Shown here piece after piece: positions 1 to 8,175 of a stretch of 64,000 nt of DNA (within the stretch, counting starts at the first letter, position 1; every line of letters begins with the position of its first letter). The stretch spans positions 248,001-312,000 of the forward strand of contig NZ_JAKZGL010000002.1 of NCBI RefSeq assembly GCF_022549355.1. Reading direction: 5' to 3'. The notes under the pieces were generated by a model. It did no database searches. It was not told the origin of the DNA and was given only the letters and a program-made list of their open reading frames with translations. Both the position numbers and the translations under genes were made by a program. Origin of the DNA: Acinetobacter sp. NIPH 2699. Its GTDB lineage: Bacteria; Pseudomonadota; Gammaproteobacteria; Pseudomonadales; Moraxellaceae.

Positions 1-545
1 TTCTTATCTATTTTTAAAACACCCATCAAGCGTAAAGCTAAGCGAACTTGCTTTAAATCACTTTCACAGGCTTGGTCAACCCCAGGATATTGCACTTTGA
101 CGACTACCGCTTGTCCATTGGGCAATACCGCACGATGTACTTGTCCAATTGAAGCGGCTGCAAAAGGTTCAGTTTCAAAGGAACTAAAAATCTGCTTTAA
201 CGGTTTGCCCAATTCTTTTTCAACTTGTTGTTGAATTTCAGCGAAGGGCATTGCAGGGGCTTGGCGTTGTAGTTTTGCGATTGCTTTGGCGACTTCAGGT
301 GGAAAAATATCTTTGTATTGTGAAGCGATTTGCCCAACTTTCATGACCGCACCTTTCATTTCTCCAAGCGTATCGGCAATTTGTAGGCCGATTTCTTGAA
401 AGAATTGACTACGCGCGGCATTTTTTTGTTCTTCATCTGCGGTGAGATTTCGAATCGAATTGGCAACACTTTTGCTGGCAATACTTGCGGTCATGCCAGC
501 CAGTTTAAAAAAACGTTTACTGGGAGAGCTTGCATGTTTTGCCAT
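1..545 (-). CDS. ABC1/AarF-family kinase-like protein (N-terminal part, runs off the left edge)
   Basis: The reading frame is open from an ATG at 545 down to base 1 (about 181 residues), so the gene continues outside the window. The start is preceded by AAGGTG at a good distance. Near residues 60-75 it reads MKGAVMKVGQIAS and later FAAASIGQVHRA, which are the KxGQ and AAxxIGQVH signatures of the ABC1/ADCK/UbiB atypical kinase family. Members of this family support ubiquinone biosynthesis or act as general ABC1 proteins. UbiB proper normally sits in a ubi cluster and has C-terminal membrane helices, and neither can be checked here. The family call is firm, the role is open. Confidence 0.85.
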   Translation of the reverse strand, partial: MAKHASSPSKRFFKLAGMTASIASKSVANSIRNLTADEEQKNAARSQFFQEIGLQIADTLGEMKGAVMKVGQIASQYKDIFPPEVAKAIAKLQRQAPAMPFAEIQQQVEKELGKPLKQIFSSFETEPFAAASIGQVHRAVLPNGQAVVVKVQYPGVDQACESDLKQVRLALRLMGVLKIDK

Positions 546-708
546 GGCGGTTGCACCTTATTTAGTCAGGTTTCAAAGTGATCTCTTGATCATAGGTGAC
601 AAAACTTAAATTGCCTATAACAAAATGTTAAGTCATGTAAGCCTTATCCATCAAAAAATGAGTCTTGTTAAAATTTACTATTGTGAAAGTGGCATGGATA
701 GCCCCGCA

Positions 709-861
709 TTATTTTGCACACTGTTTAAGTTTCTCAATGACAGGTGCTGCGCTGTGCCATTGAATATCCAATAGCATTTTCCCATGATCAGATAACCTGA
801 ATCTTTGTGTATCACTCATCCCATTCAGCATGGCAGTCAGTGTAGGGACAGCAAACATCAT
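709..861 (-). CDS. Small ORF or 3' remnant of a decayed gene
   Basis: A 50-codon frame starts with a double ATG at 861/858 and stops at 709. It is too short for the usual ORF cutoffs. The frame stays open for 17 codons upstream of the ATG (through about 912) before a stop. The C-terminal half has a regular protein-like pattern ending in VIEKLKQCAK, similar in style to C-termini of small secreted proteins ending LxxC. A purine-rich AAGGGAAG lies about 10 bases upstream of the first ATG. It may be a genuine small gene or the tail of a gene that lost its 5' part. I do not recognise a family. The rest of 546-1001 shows nothing else. Confidence 0.35.
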   Translation of the reverse strand: MMFAVPTLTAMLNGMSDTQRFRLSDHGKMLLDIQWHSAAPVIEKLKQCAK

Positions 862-1001
862 CGTGCCAACTTCCCTTTTGTTGGGAGATATGAACGGTTG
901 ATTCTCGCTTATTTATATCATAGACGTTCGCGATGAGCTCTAACTGATTTTTCCTATACTTTATGGCTGTACGGGGTGATCTCATCAATCATGTGCGAAT
1001 T

Positions 1002-2348
1002 TTATAAATGAGCCAAACGTTTATTATTTAAATATAAACGTCCAATCAAGAATACACAGGCAATGCTTAAACCAATAATTAGCCCTAGCCAAACGCCTGC
1101 CACGCCCCAAGCGGTATAACGAGCCAGATATAAGCCGATCGGGAAAGCAATCACCCAGTAAGCCACTAAGGTAATCCACATCGGTGCCTGAGTATCTTGC
1201 ATGCCACGTAAACAACCAGCAGCACTGACTTGCCATGCATCCATCAATTGATAGGCCATTGCAAACCAGAGTAAATACATTGCCACAGGAACCACATTCA
1301 GGTCGGTGGTATAGATTGCCACAATATAAGGTCGAGCGATCGCGATCAGGGTCATGGTACATGCTGCAAAGAAGGTGGCACTCATCAGTCCAATTTTTTG
1401 AACTTGGCGCATGGCCTGCCAGTTTTTCTCACCATAATACATCCCGACACGAATAGTTAAGGCGATCGCGAGAGATAGCGGGATCATAAACAAAACCGAG
1501 GTGACCGAGATCGCGATCTGATGTGCTGCAATCGCATTTTCCCCCAAAGGGCTTAATACCAACGCACCTGTGCTAAAAATACTCACTTCAAAGAAAATAG
1601 CCAACCCAATCGGTAAACCTAAGAATAAAATTCGTTTTGCCCATGTTGGATCAATTTTTTCCCATTTTGTGAAAATCGGAACTTGTTGGTAGGCTTTTGC
1701 TTTAGAAATATAAAGGGCTAAACTGATGAGCATTAACCATTGTAAAATCGCAGTAGCAAAGCCACAGCCTGCACTGCCTAAAGCGGGAATTGGCCCAAAG
1801 CCGTGCATAAAGATCAGATTCAATGGAATCAGTGCGACCAGTGCGACTAAGCTAATCACTGTGACGGGGCGAGGATGACCTAAAGCTTCAGAATAACTGC
1901 GTAGAGCGGCATACATCATCACCGCAGGCATACCAAAACCAATGGCATGTAAAAATAAACTGGCCTTCGGTATTAAACTTTCAGGGACCCCAAATACAGG
2001 TAATAGCCATGGCATGGCTTGCATAATCAACATTGCGATCAGGCCGAGGATCGCAGCAACCCATAGTGACTGACGGGCAATGGTCGGGATTTTTTCAGGG
2101 GTTTTAGCACCTCTCGCTTCTGCGACAAGTGGAGTGGTTGCGATCATGATGCCTGCAAATAGCAGCATAATCGGCATCCATAAACCGACACCCACCGCGA
2201 TGGCTGCAAGGTCAGCGGCAGATAAGTGCCCTGCCATAATGGTATCAATAAGGCCAAAGCCTGCCTGAGCAAACTGTGTCATTAGGATAGGTAACATTAA
2301 ATGAAACAGTTGTTTAAGTTCAAACCGTGTGCTGGTGATATGGGACAC
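1002..2348 (-). CDS. abeM: MATE-family multidrug efflux pump, AbeM type
   Basis: This is a 448-residue integral membrane protein with about 12 hydrophobic segments and the MATE signatures LPILMTQFAQAG near the N-terminus and AAGCLRGMQDTQAPMW in the C-terminal half. It closely matches what I know of Acinetobacter AbeM, a cation-antiport exporter of dyes, fluoroquinolones and aminoglycosides in the inner membrane. An upstream ATG at 2393 would add 15 residues and overlap the neighbour. The GTG at 2348 begins V-S-H-I-T-S, lines up with the known AbeM N-terminus and gives the family length, so I chose it. It lies just downstream of the DMT-type gene and is probably cotranscribed with it. Confidence 0.88.
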   Translation of the reverse strand: MSHITSTRFELKQLFHLMLPILMTQFAQAGFGLIDTIMAGHLSAADLAAIAVGVGLWMPIMLLFAGIMIATTPLVAEARGAKTPEKIPTIARQSLWVAAILGLIAMLIMQAMPWLLPVFGVPESLIPKASLFLHAIGFGMPAVMMYAALRSYSEALGHPRPVTVISLVALVALIPLNLIFMHGFGPIPALGSAGCGFATAILQWLMLISLALYISKAKAYQQVPIFTKWEKIDPTWAKRILFLGLPIGLAIFFEVSIFSTGALVLSPLGENAIAAHQIAISVTSVLFMIPLSLAIALTIRVGMYYGEKNWQAMRQVQKIGLMSATFFAACTMTLIAIARPYIVAIYTTDLNVVPVAMYLLWFAMAYQLMDAWQVSAAGCLRGMQDTQAPMWITLVAYWVIAFPIGLYLARYTAWGVAGVWLGLIIGLSIACVFLIGRLYLNNKRLAHL

Positions 2349-2367
2349 TAAAAATACTCTGAAAGAA

Positions 2368-2829
2368 TTAACGCTGTAGCGTGAGTAAAACACCGATAAA
2401 AATCACGATACTGCCAAGGAGACGTTGCCAATTGATCGGCGTTTTATCTGTACCCAACCAACCAAAATGGTCTAATAACATTGAAATAACCATTTGTCCG
2501 AAGATGACCAAACCTGAAAATGTCAGAAACCCCAGTTTGGGCGCAGTATAAATGCTCATACTGATCGCATAAACCCCTAGCAATCCGCCAATCCATAAAA
2601 ACCATGGAATCTGTGAAAGTTCATTTAAATCTGGTTTTGCCGCACTTTGAAAATACACTAAAAATGCCAAGATGACTGTGCCAACCAAAAATGACAGAAA
2701 TGCGGCTTGGAGTGGAGAATCTAAATATTCTCTGAGTTGCGCATTAATCGCAGTTTGAAAAGCCATCGCCACACCGACCCCTAATGCGAGAGGGAGAAAA
2801 AGGAGCAATTGGCTAGAAATTTTCATCAT
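2368..2829 (-). CDS. Small DMT-type membrane protein (DUF606/YdcZ family)
   Basis: This 153-residue protein has five hydrophobic helices. The first reads LALGVGVAMAFQTAINAQLR, typical of the DUF606/YdcZ half-size drug/metabolite-transporter relatives. The length matches the family (about 140-155). These proteins sit in the inner membrane, and their substrates are mostly unknown. It is immediately upstream of the MATE pump gene on the same strand with a gap of about 20 bases, so the two are likely one transcript. A second ATG follows directly (2826), so the exact start is uncertain by one codon. The ribosome-binding site is weak. Confidence 0.8.
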   Translation of the reverse strand: MMKISSQLLLFLPLALGVGVAMAFQTAINAQLREYLDSPLQAAFLSFLVGTVILAFLVYFQSAAKPDLNELSQIPWFLWIGGLLGVYAISMSIYTAPKLGFLTFSGLVIFGQMVISMLLDHFGWLGTDKTPINWQRLLGSIVIFIGVLLTLQR

Positions 2830-2943
2830 TTTTTTAAATCATTATAGGTTATGTCGATAGTCTAACGGAATCATGTGATGATGATAAGGGATCAATAGTA
2901 AAGTATTAAAATAGATCAATAACTGAGTTATATTGCAGAGATA

Positions 2944-3444
2944 TCAATGACGGAAAAATAAAAATTGAGTGAGTTTTGAGAATGAAGATCGTTGATAAAA
3001 GACAGAGCCAAATTTTCCTTTGGAGCAATTTTCTGAAAAGATAACGGATTGTTTAAGTTGAAGTTGGGCCATTTTACCTAGATTTTTACGATATAAATAA
3101 AGCGATGCTGTATAAGAGTTTGAACTTCTTTGAAAGTTCATCAGCTTTACTTCATAAATGAATTCTGGCTGAGTATTGATAAAGACCAATTCTGGTTGAA
3201 TTCCATATTCGATATTTGAAAATTTAAGTAGTCCTGAGTTTGGTAGACTGAGGAATAACTGATGGCCATCTGCGATGATACCTAACCTGTGCTGTTGTGA
3301 TGAGTATAAGGTTGCAATACATCTTGCGTCAGTGATCTCGTCTATATTGAGTTGTTGTGCCAAGCTCTGTAATTGCTGTGCGTATATACCCATAGAGAAA
3401 CTTGATAAACTGATTATAGCCAATAAATTATTTTTATTTTGCAT
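2944..3444 (-). CDS. Hypothetical exported protein, 166 residues
   Basis: The start was placed at the ATG at 3444, because GAGG stands 6 bases before it and because the product then begins with a clean signal peptide (K-N-K, hydrophobic core, GIYA cleavage site before QQ). A longer frame from 3486 would put 14 extra residues before the signal. The mature protein has two cysteines (ARC and ENC), which could form a disulfide, a beta-rich looking middle and a basic aromatic C-terminus. No known domain is recognised. It is downstream of the large Het-C/VWA gene on the same strand, separated by a terminator-like hairpin, and may belong to the same accessory block. Confidence 0.6.
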   Translation of the reverse strand: MQNKNNLLAIISLSSFSMGIYAQQLQSLAQQLNIDEITDARCIATLYSSQQHRLGIIADGHQLFLSLPNSGLLKFSNIEYGIQPELVFINTQPEFIYEVKLMNFQRSSNSYTASLYLYRKNLGKMAQLQLKQSVIFSENCSKGKFGSVFYQRSSFSKLTQFLFFRH

Positions 3445-3495
3445 ATTTACCTCGCTACTCTTACACAGAAATATATTTTTGATCATCTAGCTAAA

Positions 3496-3525
3496 AGATA
3501 GCTCTCTTTAGACAAGAGACCTATC
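3496..3525 (-). terminator. Terminator-like hairpin downstream of the Het-C/VWA gene
   Basis: GATAG-C-TCTCTT pairs with AAGAGA-C-CTATC around a 5-base loop, with one C-C mismatch. On the minus strand it is followed by TTTTAG. The U-run is short, so termination is plausible but not certain. Confidence 0.4.
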
Positions 3526-3571
3526 TTGTGTTGAATGAATCATCAATAACACTTTTTAATGATTATAGATT

Positions 3572-6500
3572 CTATTTTATTTTTCGTCGTAATAAGAGGA
3601 GTGAACATAAAGCGAGTAATGCTGTGAAAGACCAACTACCAGATTTACTTTTCTTTACGCTTGGTGGTTTAGGTTCAGCATGTTCTTTGTGTTCTGAGAA
3701 TTGTACTTCTTTTAGACCTCCAATATGAGATATTTTATCATTTGAATCTGATAAATTGTTGGTTAAGGTAAAACTTAAATATTGACCTGTATGATTTGTG
3801 TTTAGTTCCTGACTCTTATTTAAGTCTTGATCAAATGCATGATAACCTGCCGCGATAACATTATAATGTAAGAATAATTGAACTTTGATGTCTTTATCAG
3901 TAGTACTAACGAGGTCAAATCGAGTCAGATCATATGGATAGTCTTTTGCTTCTAAATCATTTAGGGAAATAGATGTTACTTTTTGGAAGTTTACACCGTT
4001 TGGAACAGCATAAGTAAAATAGCCTCGTTTTTGTCGTGAAAATAATGATACAACATTGGCTTGTTTCCAGTCGGGAATACCGTCATTGTTACCATCAAAT
4101 TCGAGATTCTGTCCGTAACCTCCTTGCTCGATATAGTCTGAAATACCGTCTCCATCTGTATCCTGATCTAATGTAAAGACATAGTTAAAATATTGAACCT
4201 CTCCTTGTTTATCTTTTACACTAATGAGAACACTATGCGAGTCACCTAGACTTGTATTTTCAGTATTCAGATTAACAGTAAAAATTTGATCAATGTTTTG
4301 CTCTAACACGATTTTTTTATGGTCAATAGAATCAATTTTTACATGATCAGATATTGCGTTCACTGTAAATTCATTTTTTTCAGCCAGATTTGTGACTTTA
4401 AAACGTAACTGTCCAGTATTGTTTGGCATTAATTCCGAGCTATCTATTAATTCGAGCTTAAACTCTTTAGGCGTGAATTGTGCACCATAAACACGTTGAT
4501 AGTGATTGCCTTTAGTATCAATTGCCTGAATAGTTATATGACTTAATGCTGTTGTAATAGAGGTATGGGCTGCAAAGTTCTCAGAATCTTCTTTCTGGAG
4601 AGGAACTTGCTTTTGTATTACACCATTACGATCAATTAAAATGGCAGTGGCCTCTTTCATTGGGCTGGAGAACATGACTTCAATACGGTTTTCCCCAATG
4701 ACTGGTTCATGACCAAAGACTTGATAGCCTTCATGTTCAAACTTACCCGTAGGTATGGGATCTAAGAATTTAATTGATTTAATATAACTAGGACTAGAAA
4801 TATCCGCACGAATATCATATTGGCTAATTCCGTTGGTTGTAATCTGGATTGTCCATTTTCCTACTTCTGGTTTGGTAACTTTTAATCCTTTTCCTCCAAT
4901 AAATTCATGGATTTGAACTTTATCGGAACTGATTACTTGTCCACTTGGAGAAATAAAACGAATGTTTCCTGCACTGGCATTCACGAGAATAGATAAACGA
5001 TCGGTATTATCTTCAACATATAGATCAAAGCGTATATCTTTGTTGGTTTCTCCTGATGTAATGAGTACAGGTTGTGTCTGGTTTGATAAATGATCAATGT
5101 CGATTGAAGTAAAAACGGCTTCAACAGATTGACTATTGTGATCGACAAGAATAACTTGCCCACCTGTCGCATTTGCAACTGCATGGTAACTTGGATCAAT
5201 TGGAGAGCATGAACCAGAGACAGCGTAAGAAATGGTAATTTCCTTATCTTTTGCTAAGTTTATAATTTGACTGGCAAGTTCACCATCATTAGATGACGCA
5301 TCCGTAAATACAAATAAGCGACTTTTAGTTGGTGCTTTTTGAACAGCTTTTAAAATACCAGTATTGGCTTTTTCTGGACAATCGCCGCCTGCATGAGCAT
5401 ACAAAGCACCAACGGCATTTTTGATTGCTTCTGCATTTCCTATTTTGACTTCACCTACATTCGGATCATTAAAAGACACCATTAAGAATTGTTTCTCTTG
5501 CACACTCGTTGTGTCTGTAGAACTATTCTCAATAATTCGATCAATTAGCTTTTGAATTTGGTTTTTAATTCCTGTAATGATAGCACTCATACTACCAGTA
5601 TCATCAATGATAAAACCATAAAGAGGTTCATCTTCAATCCCAAGAAGTGCTTTAATCATGTCATCTTGTTGGGCGAGCGTACCCGTTTTACGGATATCCT
5701 GAATCACCTGTTTTAAAAACTCATTGGTGTGTAAAGCAGCTTGATAAGATGCACGGGCATGTATAGGCGTTGGGGCTGGACGTTTTTTCAGATCTTCATC
5801 ATTGTCCAGAGGAGCATAAGGAACATCTTTTGCAATACCAGAAAGCCACATAGGGGCTATTTCTACACCATGATCACATTTGACACCATTTTCATCAGCA
5901 GCAGTTGAAACTCCAGCGAATGAACGATGGGTAAAATAGCCTGTGGTATAGCGTGATGTATTGAGACCATTGGCTGCTAATACATAATTTCCACCATTGG
6001 AGGAAAACCCTCCGACAGGTTTTAGTAAGCTGTAAATTCTCGGTTGGCAGACATCAGCTGTTTTTCCCCAACTTTGAATGGATTGGGTTAGGGTTAAAGC
6101 CTGATAAAAATGACTATTGTTATTGAGATCAGCATAGTTACTATGTGCATAAAAGTCTTGAATTGTATGTAACGCTTTTCCTAAATCGCCTCGTGCATGA
6201 CCTAATGTCTGTGGATTTTCTGTCTGAATGTATTGTTGAAGTTTTTGTATAACAGAATCTTTAAGTTTTACAATTCGTTGCCTACATTCGTCAATGAGCT
6301 CATCATCACAATGGGCAACAGGATTGCTGAGTTCTCCAACCAAATCAATTTTTTCTCCTTTTACTTTAAAACTTGCCCATGCCTGATCGGTGGAACGATT
6401 ACCCTGAAAAACATGTTCAGCGGCTTCAGTTGTAAATGCAACCTCTCGACCATCACTTAATTTAGTCTTGAATTTGTCAACGCCCAAAGTACCATAGCTA

Positions 6501-6637
6501 TAACCATGATCTAGGACACCTAAGGTAATTTTTTTATGACCATGAAGTGTTTCATTCGGTTTAAAGGCATTTGATATGCTAGTTGGTAATAAAAAACCTG
6601 ATATGATCAGTGAACTAATATATAGATTTCTACTCAT
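3572..6637 (-). CDS. Large exported Het-C-like / von Willebrand A protein with C-terminal sorting-type tail
   Basis: The protein is about 1021 residues. The chosen ATG at 6637 gives a signal peptide (1-24, ending SNA) and has a purine-rich AAGAGAAGA before it. An ORF start 75 bases upstream lies in a duplicated remnant and is unlikely. Residues ~30-310 resemble the Het-C fold: LGKALHTIQDFYAHSNY at 152-168 is its hallmark, with several conserved His and Asp. Residues ~338-515 form a VWA domain with a MIDAS-like DDTGSM at 345-350, AGGDCPE at 416-422 and FTDAS at 444-448. Beta-sandwich-like segments follow, then a calcium-loop DTDGDGISD near 830-870. The C-terminus has a polar spacer, GSW, a hydrophobic helix and RRK, like GlyGly-CTERM/sortase-type tails. 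Het-C plus VWA is also the layout of eukaryotic VWA7. The function is not known. I infer a cell-surface or released adhesive or enzyme-like protein. Confidence 0.75.
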   Translation of the reverse strand: MSRNLYISSLIISGFLLPTSISNAFKPNETLHGHKKITLGVLDHGYSYGTLGVDKFKTKLSDGREVAFTTEAAEHVFQGNRSTDQAWASFKVKGEKIDLVGELSNPVAHCDDELIDECRQRIVKLKDSVIQKLQQYIQTENPQTLGHARGDLGKALHTIQDFYAHSNYADLNNNSHFYQALTLTQSIQSWGKTADVCQPRIYSLLKPVGGFSSNGGNYVLAANGLNTSRYTTGYFTHRSFAGVSTAADENGVKCDHGVEIAPMWLSGIAKDVPYAPLDNDEDLKKRPAPTPIHARASYQAALHTNEFLKQVIQDIRKTGTLAQQDDMIKALLGIEDEPLYGFIIDDTGSMSAIITGIKNQIQKLIDRIIENSSTDTTSVQEKQFLMVSFNDPNVGEVKIGNAEAIKNAVGALYAHAGGDCPEKANTGILKAVQKAPTKSRLFVFTDASSNDGELASQIINLAKDKEITISYAVSGSCSPIDPSYHAVANATGGQVILVDHNSQSVEAVFTSIDIDHLSNQTQPVLITSGETNKDIRFDLYVEDNTDRLSILVNASAGNIRFISPSGQVISSDKVQIHEFIGGKGLKVTKPEVGKWTIQITTNGISQYDIRADISSPSYIKSIKFLDPIPTGKFEHEGYQVFGHEPVIGENRIEVMFSSPMKEATAILIDRNGVIQKQVPLQKEDSENFAAHTSITTALSHITIQAIDTKGNHYQRVYGAQFTPKEFKLELIDSSELMPNNTGQLRFKVTNLAEKNEFTVNAISDHVKIDSIDHKKIVLEQNIDQIFTVNLNTENTSLGDSHSVLISVKDKQGEVQYFNYVFTLDQDTDGDGISDYIEQGGYGQNLEFDGNNDGIPDWKQANVVSLFSRQKRGYFTYAVPNGVNFQKVTSISLNDLEAKDYPYDLTRFDLVSTTDKDIKVQLFLHYNVIAAGYHAFDQDLNKSQELNTNHTGQYLSFTLTNNLSDSNDKISHIGGLKEVQFSEHKEHAEPKPPSVKKSKSGSWSFTALLALCSLLLLRRKIK

Positions 6638-6672
6638 AATAAAATTCTTCTCTTTTAGATATATAATATGTA

Positions 6673-6868
6673 TTATTGATGACATGCTTTCTTTATTAAT
6701 TTCTGCATGCAACTGTTCAACTTTTGAGTATTAGATAAAATGTAGGTTTGGAGTGCTGTTTTTAGATTGTATAGTTTTATTGATGACATGCTTTCTTTAT
6801 TAATATCTGTGTATCACTGTTCAACTTTTGAGTGTTAGATAAAATACAAGTTCGGAGTGCTGTTTTAG
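6673..6868. repeat. Imperfect tandem duplication of a small gene's 3' end (period 104 bp)
   Basis: Copy A (6673 to about 6765) repeats copy B (6777 to about 6868). Copy B encodes the last ~30 residues of the neighbouring small exported protein. Copy A still reads KTALQTYILSNTQ...KKACHQ-stop on the minus strand, nearly the same as KTALRTCILSNTQ...KKACHQ in copy B. A single extra A in the oligo-A stretch shifts copy A out of frame at its 5' end, so it is a dead fragment. It sits directly before the Het-C/VWA gene and forms its leader. Confidence 0.85.
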
Positions 6869-7064
6869 ATGGGGTTTGCCGTTCAAGGCAGATCTTATTT
6901 TCAGTAGTATCAACTCGAATGAGTGAAATATTTTGGTTTGAACATTTTACATGATAAGTTTTTATTTTTGAACCTTTTAATGAATGATCTGATACTGGAT
7001 AATTTTGAGCCTGTAATGTGGGTTGAACAAATAAAGTTGTGATAAGAAATAGTATATATTTCAC
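6777..7064 (-). CDS. Small exported protein, 95 residues, unknown function
   Basis: It starts with GTG at 7064, preceded by AGGAGA at 6-7 bases, a strong site that decides the start. The N-terminus KYILFLITTLFVQPTLQA is a signal peptide, so the mature protein is about 75 residues and periplasmic or secreted. It has four cysteines (VKC, KIC, RTC and KAC), compatible with two disulfides, and a basic C-terminus. No family is recognised. It lies upstream of the Het-C/VWA gene on the same strand, and the partial copy of its 3' end between the two genes points to local rearrangement. It could be a partner of the large protein, but this is only inferred from position. Confidence 0.6.
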   Translation of the reverse strand: MKYILFLITTLFVQPTLQAQNYPVSDHSLKGSKIKTYHVKCSNQNISLIRVDTTENKICLERQTPSKTALRTCILSNTQKLNSDTQILIKKACHQ

Positions 7065-7113
7065 TTATTCTCTCCTGGGGTAATAAGAATTATTTTAGAT
7101 TTTATAATAATGA

Positions 7114-7136
7114 ATACTAAATGTAGCATTTAGTAT
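7114..7136. repeat. Perfect 10-bp hairpin in AT-rich spacer
   Basis: ATACTAAATG, a 3-base loop, then CATTTAGTAT. It lies between the start of the small exported gene and the IS element, in a 244-bp stretch (7065-7308) with no gene. It could be an operator, a weak terminator of leftward transcription coming from the IS, or chance in AT-rich DNA. Confidence 0.5.
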
Positions 7137-7308
7137 CTATTTAATTTTGGATTGTTAACATAAAAAGTACAAAATCTAGCAGGGTGCAATGTATATAATA
7201 ATTTATTCTATCTCAACAAAGATGTGTGATTGTTAATAATTTTTAATTAATAAATAGGGGGCTTGGATTTCTGTTATTATATGCCTTTATATTAAGATAA
7301 TAATTTAA

Positions 7309-7969
7309 GGGGTTGTAGTAGATAAAGTTAAATTTCGGTCCATTTTAATAGCATTTTAAGCTGTTGTTTTGGACTGACATAATTGAATCTAAACTCACAT
7401 TCTTTAATAAACAACGGAAAGGCATTTCGGTCAATCCCATTGATATGATTCTGACCATCAACAAAATGACTTGAATGATTGATCCGATGATGGCTAAATC
7501 CTGCAACATCCAAAGCATTATAACTTATGCCGGTGATCTGTATAAACAACACTATCTGGAGTGATTTTATTCGATATTACAGGCATTAAGGTACTTGATT
7601 TAGTATCAGGAACTATAACCGTATAGACTTTATCATTACGCTTGAGTAAACCAAAAACAATCACTTTTCCAGCAGCACCTCTACCAAGCTTTCCTTTACG
7701 TGCTCCACCAAAATAGCTTTCATCTAATTCAATCTGTCCTTTGAATCCTTCAATGGTATCTTGGTCAAGGTGAAATATAATGATTTGACGAATTTTCCTA
7801 TAGAACAGTGCTGCGGAATTAGGTTGAATTCCCAATAAATCAGCGGCAGTTCTAGCGATAACTTCAGCAATGAAAAACTCTAATAGCTTTATTTGAATTT
7901 TTCTATTTAATTTACATCTAGTTATCTTCATAAAAGTAGATTATCACAATGCTAATCTACTACAGCCCC
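7309..7969 (-). mobile_element. Degenerate IS1595-family (ISXO2-like) insertion sequence
   Basis: The inverted ends are GGGGTTGTAGTAGATAAAG at 7309 and, on the other strand, GGGGCTGTAGTAGATTAGC reading inward from 7969. Both are flanked by the identical 8-bp target duplication TAATTTAA (7301-7308 and 7970-7977). Eight bases is the duplication length known for IS1595. The 661-bp element is about 50 bp shorter than a full copy, because a segment inside the transposase gene is missing. It lies between the accessory Het-C/VWA block and hemW. Confidence 0.93.
7328..7931 (-). pseudogene. IS1595-family DDE transposase, frameshifted and internally deleted
   Basis: The N-terminal frame (from the ATG at 7931) reads through AADLLGIQPNSA, the ELDESYFGGARKGKLGRGA core and up to VVYTD, then runs into a stop after one extra base near 7530. 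The second frame resumes with SYNALDVAGF...HFVDGQNHINGI and ends at 7328. Between HINGI and DRNAFPLF about 17 residues (the ENFWNQAKR segment of family members) are missing. The family normally has NGI twice around this segment, so the loss looks like slippage between short direct repeats. With both lesions the copy cannot make an active transposase. Confidence 0.9.
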
Positions 7970-8009
7970 TAATTTAATTTCTCCTTGCAATTAAAATGGT
8001 TTGTATTGA

Positions 8010-8061
8010 TTGAATAGATATTCTAATTGTTTTTATTGAGTAGATATTCCAATTGCTTTTA
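8010..8061. repeat. Two tandem 26-bp repeats upstream of hemW
   Basis: TTGAATAGATATTCTAATTG plus TTTTTA is followed directly by a second copy with three changes (TTGAGTAGATATTCC...). The unit contains the short palindrome AGATATTCT/AGATATTCC. They lie about 115-165 bases before hemW and just outside the IS. They could be a regulator binding array or simple slippage. Confidence 0.8.
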
Positions 8062-8175
8062 ATAGTACAATCAAATGTTATACAAATATAAATAAGGCAT
8101 TTAAATCAATAGATGATAACAAGTAGGAATGGGAGTCGTGTTAAAATAACAAGGTTCTGTTATTGAGCCTGTACT

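Noticed and set aside
3572..6637. RTX toxin or contact-dependent inhibition protein
   Set aside because: No GGxGxDxxx repeats, no two-partner secretion domain, no polymorphic toxin C-terminus and no immunity gene. Only one thrombospondin-3-like calcium loop.
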